Assembly: GCA_028583605.1 (NCBI GenBank)
Contig: CM053329.1
Coordinates: 9,052,001 to 9,116,000 of the forward strand
Direction of reading: 5' to 3'
Source: Dastarcus helophoroides
Taxonomy: Eukaryota; Arthropoda; Insecta; Coleoptera; Bothrideridae
DNA length: 64,000 bases
Shown: positions 55,426-64,000 of the stretch, piece after piece
Numbering within the stretch: position 1 is the first letter of the stretch
Layout: each line of letters begins with the position of its first letter
Notes under the pieces: generated by a model
The model's input: the letters and a program-made list of their open reading frames with translations, nothing else
Told to the model about the DNA's origin: nothing
Databases searched by the model: none
Program-made: the position numbers and the translations under genes

Positions 55426-56130
55426 CTATTAGCCTAACCTCATTTCTCCCCAAAACAATGGAGAAAATCATAGATCTTTACATTAGAAGGAAAGTCATAA
55501 GTCAGGCATCACTTCATAAGAACTAATTTTCCTATCAATCAAGTAAATCTACCGAAACGGCCTTACATAACCTTATAAAGCGGATAGAAAAGGCACTCAC
55601 AGCAAAAGAAATTGCTTTTTGTGTATTCATCGATATAAAGGATGTCTTCCACATCTCATACGAATTTATAAAAAGAGCTGCACAAAACAAGGGCTTTGAA
55701 ATAACAACAACTGAGTGGATACAATCCATGCTTAGAGGAAGAAGAATTGAAGCAAACTTGATAGGAGACTCAGCAATGGAGACTGCGGCAAAGAGCTGTC
55801 CTCAAGAAGGAGTATTATCGCCCCTACTATGGTCTATTATTGTGGACGATTTTCTTCTAAAGTTATACAACTCGCATGACATTGTCGTCAGTGTAAGGGG
55901 AAAGCATGACAGAGTTATATCAAACTTGATGCAAACTGCCCTAAATATCATCCACGATTGGTCCTGGAAGAAAAGCCTAAGAATTAACTTAAGCAAAACA
56001 GTTATTACTCCATTCACTAAAAGAAGAAAGTTCTCATTAATAGCTCCCATCCTGAACAAAGACAAAATGACTTCTCAAGTGACACAAAACACCTGGTTTT
56101 AATGCTAGACCAGAAAATTGCTTAAAATAT
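55426..56130 (+). pseudogene. RNase H-bearing LINE, RT part (I/LOA/jockey-like)
   Basis: From about 55430 the frame reads PISLTSFLPKTMEKIID and KSTETALHNLIKRIEKAL. Motif A is AFCVFIDIKDVFHISY (Asp kept, AFD lost) and motif B is SCPQEGVLSPLLWSIIVDDF (Gly changed to Glu). The motif C site reads YNSHDIVVSVRGKHD instead of YADD. KSLRINLSKTVITPF is the usual N-x-x-K-T element of the thumb. The 5' end abuts the Penelope-like remnant. Confidence 0.8.
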
Positions 56131-57131
56131 ACACCTGACAAAGGTAGTAGAATGTGCAACAGTGATAAACTGGACCTGCCGTAGATGCTTTGGAAAAACT
56201 TGAGGACTGAAGCCCAAAAATCTACTGGTCTTACCTGATGGTTATCAGACCAATGGTTACGTACGCCTCGTTAGTATAGTAGACAAATGCAAAAGAAAAG
56301 ACAGCACAAGATAAACTTGTAAAATTATAACGCTTGCCATGTCTTAGAATTAAAGAAGCAATGAAAGCCTATCCAACAGCAGCTCTGGAAGTCATGCCGA
56401 ATTTCCCCCCTTTACATCTACACAGGTTCAGGCAGTACATCAGAAGGAAGGAGACTTTATCGGACCCATGAAGATTCTCAAAAAATTTGTGTCATTGGCA
56501 ATGGCAACGGGCTTTAAGATGGTTCATGCAGTAGATCTAAACGAAGAAGACCTTAACGGACACATAAGTATTCTCAAAAATGTGTGTCATCAGCTACGAT
56601 AAAACTGGTTGATACAATACAAACCATGTTGAAGTTCCAACACTCATTTGAAGTGGTCATAAATGATCACCATATGAGTGGGATGCACCAAAAACTTAAA
56701 CTATCGCAAGGATCACTTATCTGGTATATGGATAAGTCAAAAACAGCAGAAGGAGTTGGGGTCGGCGTATGTGGCCCAAAAGTCCTTGGTCAAGCTCCCA
56801 CAATCTCTTAGGCAGAAGTACATGCCATAGAACTATGCACCCGGGAATGTCTATCGAAGGACTTACGAGGAGCAAGGATCAGTTCACTCAAGCGGCGCTT
56901 AAAGCTCTGAGGAGCTTTACTGTCAAATCCATACTAGTGTGGGACCACAGTCTGGGAACACAGTTAGCTGCCCGCAACAAGGTAACCTTTATGTGGGTGC
57001 CATCACACATAGGAAATGGGATGGCGGATCGCCTTGCCAGAGAAAATGCAGCATCCCCATTTCTTCGACCCAAAATCCCAAAATCCATCTTAATATCAGC
57101 TTTTAGCGATATGCCGTTTAAAATTGATTGA
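56131..57131 (+). pseudogene. RNase H part of the same LINE remnant
   Basis: SLIWYMDKSKTAEGVGVGVC corresponds to the RNase H TDGS strand with Thr-Asp-Gly lost (YMDKS keeps one Asp). After a TAG at 56809-56811, AEVHAIELC carries the Glu. In another frame ALKALRSFTVKSILVWD and TFMWVPSHIGNGMADRLARE give the C-terminal His and Asp region. Sequence style is like the RNase H of the LINE at 26175-26496 (VKSxLVW, WVPxH), so they may belong to related families. Confidence 0.78.
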
Positions 57132-57835
57132 ATTTTTTGTATATTTAAAGAACCATTCGGACGGAATGTAGCGTTGCCGGTACATTTTTAATAAGATCTT
57201 CACCTTCACCAATACTTAATTTTAGATCTTCTACAACACCTAAACAACTACAATCTCGCCCTCTAAGAACCAACCTCCACTAATTTCCAGCATGTAATTA
57301 AGTTTTATACTTGAATCTCATTTGAACTCATTTGAAACGTGAAAAGCATGTAGCCGAATTACAATGGAAAATCTGCCTTTGACTTAATTTGACCAATATC
57401 TACCCCAAAGGTTGATTTATAAACAAAATTAGCACACAATAAATATCAGATATTTACTAAGTTAAATTAAATGATAAATATTCTACTATCTTTAAATACA
57501 TAATTAGTTAAATAAATTTTTAAGCGCTATTTCCGCGGCCGATCTGGCTGCAGTCTCTGGTTTTGGATTAAAAACAGCCTCAGATATGCAAAATAAAATA
57601 ATGCACATGCATTTATTGAAAAGTTTTAATTCATTCTCATATGCATTTTGCATCTAAATTCAGTCTCTGCTGATTATTGATCGAATTCGTTTCAGTCGAG
57701 ATTTAAATCGATACAGTCTTCTTTTACTTTTTCTCCTAGTGTCTAATTTTTAAACATCTGACTTAATAATGCCAATCTACTACCTAAAAGAAATTAACAC
57801 GATGCCACCAACGCAATGGTCCCTTTTAGGCAACA
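57132..57835. other. No recognised gene
   Basis: AT-rich DNA between the LINE remnant and the hairpin at 57836. Confidence 0.45.
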
Positions 57836-57958
57836 AGAGGTAGAATAATGCGAAACAATTTACATCAACAAAAGGCTACACACCCTAAATGGTTCCATTT
57901 AAACATTAAGAGTGTGTGCCCTTTTGTTGGTTGACTTGTTTTGCACTAATCTCAATCT
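57836..57958. repeat. Long imperfect hairpin, about 45-bp arms
   Basis: GCGAAACAA, CAACAAAAGG and CTACACAC on the left pair with TTGTTTTGC, CCTTTTGTTG and GTGTGTGC on the right, with a loop of about 22 nt. It could be a MITE or a small-RNA precursor. No other copy was seen in the window. Confidence 0.6.
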
Positions 57959-58069
57959 CGAATTTTTGTAATTTGTAACAAAAATTAACAAATATGTATT
58001 TTCAACAATCCTGTGCTTATTATATGTTGGGAGATATTTGATTTCTCTGCTCTCTTATATCAAAAATAG

Positions 58070-58320
58070 GAAATGTATTCGTTGGACCTTATTTTAATGG
58101 ATCTTTTGGTACGTCCTACATAGGACAAATTACTTTTGTTGCAGCGAATTTCATAGATTCCTACATTCTCTAGTTTACCCAATGTATTTCAAGCAAATTA
58201 AACCTCTGAGTGCAAAAGTAAGCTGTTCTTCTATTGTAATTTTTTTTAAATCTATTAAATTTATTTGTAGCTTTTAGGTATCATGGTAATTTTACTTTTA
58301 CTGCAGGAGTGTTATCCTTA
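58070..58320 (-). pseudogene. Second Penelope-like GIY-YIG fragment
   Basis: Minus-strand frame reads ENVGIYEIRCNKSNL then SYVGRTKRSIKIRSNE, with GIY and Y-V-G in the GIY-YIG positions and the Arg that follows. It is not a copy of 54559-54852 at the residue level, so a different family member. Only the first half of the domain is present. Confidence 0.72.
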
Positions 58321-58426
58321 TAATAATCAGTTCGATATTTATTTCACCAAAAATAATAGTTTCGGCTTAAATTTCGCATGAATAATTTTCATTTTTTTAA
58401 CTGTTTTAAAATTGACAAAAGATAGA

Positions 58427-58735
58427 TCATTTATTTAGCGTATAGCATAACAAAATTAAGAAATATAGATATAAGGATAGCGACTTCGGCCAGTTGATTG
58501 CTGCTGGAGTTGCGTCGACAAAGTCCTTCCAGCTTCTGGGACAGTCTTGTAAGATATGGCTTAGCGACTGTTCCGGGACCCCGCAGTCGCATTGGGCACT
58601 ATCATTCCTCACTTTTCAGTTGCTTTTGTCACAGCATGGCCAGTTCTTATCCGGTTAAAGAAGCTCCAGATCTTTCTTGAGAGGTTCATTCCTGGCGGGG
58701 TGGTAGTCGGATATAGCTTTCCCCCTGTCACGCGA
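58427..58735 (-). pseudogene. LINE ORF2 C-terminal fragment with zinc finger
   Basis: PPGMNLSRKIWSFFNRIRTG then, after one stop, QCDCGVPEQSLSHILQDCP, the CxCG...Q-x-x-x-HIL-x-x-CP finger common at the end of jockey/R1-type ORF2. It ends AAINWPKSLSLY and stops. The rest of the element is missing, and it abuts family A copy 3. Confidence 0.82.
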
Positions 58736-58739
58736 CCGT

Positions 58740-60970
58740 TTTCTTTTTTAAGTTTAATCCACTCGCAAAGGGTAACCCCATTATGCTTTCAAAGCACTGC
58801 GAGTAGGATTCGGAAACAAGGATAGATGGCAATGAACCGCCTTCTTAAACAAGGATAGGTTTTAATTTTTGGGGAAAATTTTTTTCGGTAACAAGTTTCA
58901 TAACTTGGAAGTTCTATAGAAAAAAGAATCTCCGTAGACAGAAGTCCCCAATGTGTCAAACTGGACCGCACAGGAATTTGCTGTCTCCGACTATCTAGTA
59001 CGCCTCAAGAATCTTGCCCTTGGCGGGATCAATCTTATTAGTTCCTGCCACCATCTTCCATTACTTGTAGAAAAGAGACAAGTCACCAACCATACACCTG
59101 TGCTCTAGTGTTTCGGGAGAATCGGTCAGACACGGAGATGATTTTATTTTCCTTTAAATATTTGAGAATCTCGATGTTGATAATCTTTTACATCACTTTG
59201 GATATAACGGGTAACAAAGATATAGGGCGATAGTTGTTAGCCAGATTCCTTTTTCCCTTTTTAGGGACAGGCTGCCTAACACATTTCCAAATGTTAGGGA
59301 ATACACCTTTGTTGTAAGAGAGTGTGAACAATTTGCTTAGGAAAGGAGTCAACTTTGGGGCGCACTTCTTAAGAACAATAGCAGGAATACCATCAAGGCC
59401 AGGGGCTTTCGAGGTGTCGAGCTCAAGGAGAATCTTCCTGATTGTGTGTTGTCTGAAAACAACTTCAGGCATCGAAGTGCCAACCTTAGGGAGAATAGGA
59501 GGTTCTGCGTTTCGAGAATCAAAAATTGGAATTTTCATCAACAAACATTGAGTCTAACATGTCAGCCTTTTCCTTAGAGGTAGTAGCAATATTGCTATTT
59601 TCATCTAGTAGAGGTGAAAAATTTGAAGGTATAAAATTGTTTCCATTCGACTGTGCAAATCTCCAAAAGGACCTAGAACCGTTCGGACAGTTGATAAGCC
59701 TCTGGCGCATTTTACTATCGAAATCACCTTTTGCCTCGTCAATAATATGTTTACAAGAATTTTGTGCATCTACCAATTTGGTCCGAGTCTCGACTGAGGG
59801 ATTATTTCGCCAACGACGATATGCGTGATAGGAGACAGCCAGATCACATTTTTTACTAAACCAGGATTTACTGGAGGCAGACTTCTTTTGGGAGTATGGA
59901 ATTGAGCATTCCATACTAATCAGGATAGTTTCCGTGATGGATTCGGCGACTAAGGAAGGGTTGTCTGAGTTAAATCAATTTTTCTGCTATGGGAAAAATG
60001 CAAAGAAGTCTCCCAATTCTTCCCAGTTTGCAGAGTTAAAGTGCCAAACCCTACAAAACTGGGTCTGGGAAGGAGGTGGTATATGAAGTGAGCAAGAGGC
60101 TGCTACAAGCTTGAGATCCGAATTTTCAAGCGGTGATGTCACAGAGATTCATACGAATTTGGTAAATTTGTAAGGAAAAGGTCGAGTAGATTAGGTTGAT
60201 GGGTATCTACATCAGAAATTCTTTTGGGTTTCTCAGCTAATTGCGATAGTTCACAAGTGATGGCGAAAGCCTCTGCCACCCTTTCCGTGTGGTCAGTTCG
60301 GGAAGAAAACCTTAATCAGAGGATGTTGTGTACATTTAAGTCACCGAGAAAGACAACCTTAGCTTTTGGATAATTCGTCTGTAGGTGATCAAAGGTTACG
60401 GAGAGATAAGAGAAGAGCTGTCTGTATGGGGGATCGTTTGGAGACAAATAAAGTGAACAAATTCATATTACTTCGTTTTTGAAGCAGATTTTCAGCCAAA
60501 TCACATCATAATCAGCAGATTCCAGTGCTTCTTCTCGTTGACAGGATAGGTCGCTTTGCGTAAAAGCACAAATTTTTCTCTTGTGTCAAAATTTGGTGTG
60601 CAAGTCGTAGTTAGGGCAAAGCAAATGGACTGTATTGATGGATGGGGAGACTTGGGTTTCTGTCAGAGGCAGCACATGGGGTCTTTCCTTTTAAAGGTGT
60701 TGATAAACCGAGTTTAGATTTGAGTTTAGACCGCGAATGTTACAGAATTGAAATTTGAATGAATTGTTTGAAAGAAACTTGGCCCGTGGTACACTAAAAT
60801 TTTCCGTCGATTTTGGATTCATTCGTACACTCTCGCCCGGACATCCGAACGGGAGGGTAGTTTACGTCCGGAATTTTTTGCACGAAGTGAATCCATCATC
60901 TTTGTTTTTAATAATTAGAAAAAAAAATCAGAGGAGATGAAAAAAGAAACATGGAAAAGGACAGGATATC
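58740..60970 (-). mobile_element. LINE family A, copy 3, with large internal deletion
   Basis: The 3' end (58740-59145) matches 30375-30775, then the sequence jumps near 59145-59160 to what is 31935 in copy 2, so about 1.15 kb of RT is gone. The rest (59160-60970) matches 31935-32350 and then 1-1675. Together the three copies cover the whole ORF2. Confidence 0.88.
59188..60800 (-). pseudogene. LINE family A endonuclease, linker and RT start (copy 3)
   Basis: The RT start is the best preserved of the three copies: LELDTSKAPGLDGIPAIVL and NNYRPISLLPVISKVM. The linker has YRRWRNNPSVETRTKLVDA and FWRFAQSNGNNFIPS. The endonuclease is readable on the minus strand between 60800 and 60190 in several frames, with the C-P-N-Y-D-L segment and the GDF motif region (60330-60350) changed by point mutations. 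Frame changes occur near 59530 and 59930. It cannot make a full protein because the RT catalytic core is deleted. Confidence 0.82.
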
Positions 60971-60999
60971 CATTAAGCTATCCATTCTTCTTTTAAATT

Positions 61000-62710
61000 A
61001 TGTGGCGAGGTTGTGGTTGTTTTTTCAGATTGGTTTTCTAAACTTTAACCTGGTATGTGGCAGGTTATTCAGTGTTTTGTGGATTGGTAAATCTCTGGGA
61101 GATGATGGTATGTGATCTTGGCCCATTCACGGGCTGTTACTTGTAGGCATCGTAGGTCGGGTGGCGCTATGTTAGCAAGTACTGGCAGCCACGGGATTGT
61201 TGAATATTTAAGGGTTTCAATCACTATCCTCATTGCCTCATTTAGAAGAACATCTACTTTGTTGAGGTGATTCGGCGACCGGGTACACGAAGGACTGTAC
61301 CGCAGTTCGCTGGGTGTTTGCGTCGGATCCCCAGCTTACTCCTGCCAGTTTCCTAATTATGTTATTTCTTGTTTTGAGCTTCTGTCTTGATAGTTCACGA
61401 TATTTTTTGAATATAAGTGTCACGCCCAAGTATTGGGGGCATTGGTTATGGCGTAGTCTTTTGTTCCGGTATTATGTTTAGTTCTTTGTTTGTCATTAAG
61501 TTATTGAGATGGAATATGCTGACTTTCGTTTTTCCATGTTTGATCACAGCCTCCACTTTTCATAATATAGTTCTAGTTTTTTCAGATTTCTTCTTCTTCG
61601 ACTGTCTTGTTCTGAGTTGCTATCGCTAGGCCGTCGGCGCAGCTGAATTGTACAAGGTAAATAAGACTGGGGCCAAGGCCGGTCCCTGTAGGAGGCCGTT
61701 TTTTATGGTATAGGATTTACTTGTGGTTTACCGACAGTAACCTTATAATAGCGATTTTTGAGCATGTGCTCCATTAGTGCTGGGATCTTAGAACTTGGGA
61801 CGGTTTGATTTAGTTTGTATAAAGCCCATCCGTCCAGACAGTATCGTGTGCCGGGGTCAAGTCGATAAATGCCACTGACTTTTTCATATTATTTTGGAAG
61901 CCTACTTCTTTAACTGAAGTTAGGGCAAGGATTTGTTCACAGCAGCCTCGTTTTTCCCAAAATCCTGCTTGGTGTTTTAAAGTAATAGAGTCAATTGTTT
62001 GGTATATTCTGTTGTACACAAATCTGTCGAGCTTCTTGTGGCAGATGTTTAGCAGTGCATTACAACGGGTCGTCCTTGGGTTTCCCTGGTTTAAGGGTTG
62101 CAATAGTTCTCGTTACCTCAAATTGGTGAGGGACTCTTCCCCTTTGTCTTTGTAACATTTTGTTGCAAAGTTGTAATAGCCATTATCGTGCTCTCTGTCC
62201 TACGTGTTTTATAAGCTCTGGAAATATGCCATCTATTCCGGCGGGCTTTTGTTTTTGAGAGATTTGATTACTATATCTAGTTCCCCCTTTGTCGAAGGTA
62301 GGGATAGGCTGGAGTCTTTTATTTCTTCTTGTTTGTTATCTGTGTGTTGTTTCTTTATTTCTTTTTCAAAGACAGCATCAGTTTGTATTCTTCCTGCACG
62401 TTTCTTTATATATGGCGCTACTTGAGTGAGTGGTATTTTGGTTTTCCGGTTCAGAGTGTACCTTTCAGCTTTTTAGGAGTGACCATGCTTTCCAACTTTT
62501 CCGTTGTTTTGGACCATCTTTCTCTGCGTGTTTCGTTAATGGATTGAAGGATCCTGTCTCCCAGGGCTGGGTTGCCCATTCTTTGGTATTCCCAGCAGCT
62601 ATTCGGTCTCCTTCTTCTAGCAGGGGATGTATTCTTTCCGGAAGCCTCGGGAAATGTGACGTTTCGATGCTGCAATTATCATCTCGACAAAAAAGATAGA
62701 TCATACGCTT
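61000..62710 (-). pseudogene. Jockey-like LINE remnant: linker and RT
   Basis: On the minus strand: ETRRERWSKTTEKLESM (linker), then KKLDRFVYNRIYQTIDSI, LKHQAGFWEKRGCCEQILAL and VAFIDLTPAHDTVWTDGL (motif A, Asp kept, AYD changed to AHD). Motif B is NGLLQGPALAPVLFTLY. Motif C reads FSCADGLAIATQ, where YADD is expected. The thumb shows MGVTLIFKKY, KTRNNIIRKLAGVSWGSDAN and VQSFVYPVAES. Many stops. 62140-62300 keeps remnants of the RT entry. No RNase H is seen. Confidence 0.8.
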
Positions 62711-62877
62711 AATCAACATAAATATCAGATTAATCTCTTTCGCGTGAAATCCTTTGTGACCAAGCTAGGAGCTCTGAGCATTGGGAAAATATCGTGCACT
62801 AAAAAAAAACTTAGAACTTAAAAAAAGCAGGTTTAAGCTGCAAATTTCGAAGTTTAAATCGAACTGACAGAAAAATG

Positions 62878-63146
62878 TTCTAATGCACAGACCAATAGGT
62901 TTGAACATTTATTAGATTCAAAGTTTAGAAACCAAATACCGGTTTCGATCTTGTTAGATCTCGTCAGTTTGGTACATCCAACTCGAATGCTGACAAATGT
63001 TCCGACAAGTCCGACAAGTCGGAACATTTGTTAGCATTCGAGTTGTATATACCAAACTGACGAGATCTAACAAGATCGAAACCGATATTTGGTTTCTAAA
63101 CTTCGAATTTAATAAATGTTCAAACCTATTGGTCTGTGCATTAGAA
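62878..63146. repeat. Near-perfect 129-bp inverted repeat (foldback)
   Basis: Left arm 62878-63006 and right arm 63018-63146 are reverse complements with few mismatches, around an 11-nt centre. Landmarks: TTCTAATGCACAGACCAAT / ATTGGTCTGTGCATTAGAA and AAATGTTCCGAC / GTCGGAACATTT. The arm matches 34602-34723. Confidence 0.92.
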
Positions 63147-63291
63147 TCCTTGTCTTCTGGAACTTTCCTAGAGAGCAACCGCTTCGCTAGGTGGCAGTGT
63201 TTCAACTGTTGGTAGTTCAGCTACCTATGATTTACTATACACGCCTGGAGGGCTGCATGAATTTGTAGTCTAGGTTGCATTCTACTTGCAT
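63147..63291. repeat. Right terminal part of the 34194-34505 foldback family
   Basis: TCCTTGTCTTCTGGAA, GCAACCGCTTCGCTAGGTGG, CACGCCTGGAGGGCTGCATG and the end CATTCTACTTGCAT match 34360-34505. Confidence 0.9.
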
Positions 63292-63294
63292 ATG

Positions 63295-64000
63295 ACAGAA
63301 AAATGTACAAAATTTGTTCGATGTTTTGAGAAAACATCTTAAATTCAGCAAATAACTTTAAAATGTCTAGAGTTTAAAAATCAAATTTTAATTCATGGAA
63401 AATTTCGAGTTTAAAAAAAGTCGAAATTTCGAAATTTTTCGAAAAATAAGTAACAAAACAATTTAAGTCTAAAGTCAGTTAGAATAACTGGAAATAAACA
63501 AATCTGGAACCATAAGACAAAAGGATATAATTTGAAAAATTTAAAATATAATTTATAAGAAAAATTCCAAATTTTGATAATAAGGTTAACTTTTTTCAGA
63601 ATAGATTATCAAGATTTAGGGAATTTGGAAACGACATTTTTAATCAATAGTCTAAATTTGCCAAATATATCATAATTTAATACCGAAAATTATGTTTTCG
63701 GAAAATCAAGTTTTTTCAATCGAAAAAATGAATACATTAAAGTTGGAATTATGAAAGAAATATAAAATTTTGAAAAAAAAGGTTTAAAATTTTCACACTG
63801 GAATTTTTTAGAACTTATGTTCTAATTCTAGTCTCGTAATTTGCTTATGCAAATTACGAGACTAGAATCATAACTTGAGAAAAAATTCAAAACTGAAAAA
63901 AGATCAAAACTGAAACTGAGAATTTTAGTAAAATACTCCGAAAAGTGCCAAAAAGATAAAATTCTTATTTATTAGCAACAAATGTCCCCGAATTTGGAGG
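63295..64000. repeat. A-rich degenerate repeat block
   Basis: AAAAATTCGAAATTTTG-type words continue to the window end. It contains the perfect hairpin at 63825-63868. Confidence 0.75.
63825..63868. repeat. Perfect 20-bp stem, 4-nt loop hairpin
   Basis: ATTCTAGTCTCGTAATTTGC, loop TTAT, then its exact reverse complement. The stem contains no mismatch. Confidence 0.95.

Noticed and set aside
1..64000. CRISPR array, bacterial operon, prophage or toxin system
   Set aside because: No spaced direct repeats of the CRISPR type, no ribosome binding sites with operons. The window is clearly eukaryotic transposon-rich DNA.

Overview
This window looks like non-coding eukaryotic DNA from an arthropod, most likely an insect. 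It is very AT-rich and packed with decayed transposable elements. The basis is the mix of families seen: a copia element primed by an internal initiator-tRNA fragment, an R1-like RNase H LINE, RTE/CFDP2-type LINEs, jockey- and CR1-type LINEs, Penelope-like GIY-YIG fragments, mariner/IS630-like transposases and AGGTTA-rich stretches. I cannot name the species. I found no complete host gene. The best host-gene candidate is a 77-nt exon-like segment at 2946-3022 (+).

Layout. 1-1675: minus-strand CR1/jockey-group LINE (family A). 2946-3022: exon-like segment. 3271-5800: 5'-truncated R1-like LINE with one unbroken RT-RNase H-zinc finger frame. 5885-6096: foldback repeat. 7381-14880: AT-rich degenerate repeat block split by a nearly intact copia element (7983-12593) with LTRs, primer binding site, polypurine tract and a 5-bp target duplication. 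15945-22206: RTE-like LINE interrupted at 17016-19996 by a second LINE, with a 9-bp target duplication. 24338-24392: tRNA-like fragment. 24913-26946: LINE with 12-bp target duplication in which ORF1 (DUF4780-like) is joined by deletion to the RNase H end of ORF2. 30375-32350: second family A copy with an internal 276-bp tandem duplication. 32440-37990: AT-rich repeat blocks with CAAGA/CTTGT clusters, a tandem repeat and foldback elements.

39310-41600: jockey-like LINE containing a solo LTR. 42165-43930: mariner/IS630-like relic (-). 44900-47796: Ty3/Gypsy element (-) with one LTR, a charged gag coiled coil, and a deletion from protease to the end of RT. 48376-49330: second mariner/IS630-like relic (-). 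49500-51780: AT-rich block. 52240-53000: LINE C-terminus containing another solo LTR of the Gypsy family. 54555-55425: Penelope-like remnant (-). 55426-57131: RNase H LINE remnant (+). 57836-57958: hairpin. 58070-58735: a Penelope-like fragment and a LINE C-terminus (-). 58740-60970: third family A copy with a large deletion. 61000-62710: jockey-like LINE (-). 62878-63291: foldback. 63295-64000: AT-rich block with a perfect 20-bp hairpin.

The genes here act only as parts of retroelement life cycles (capsid, endonuclease, RT, RNase H, integrase), and nearly all are broken. The clearest biological stories are the dated nesting of elements, a copia element carrying AT-hook-like motifs that sits inside AT-rich DNA, and large AT-rich blocks that switch from T-rich to A-rich on the same strand. 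I did not see a convincing new multi-gene system.
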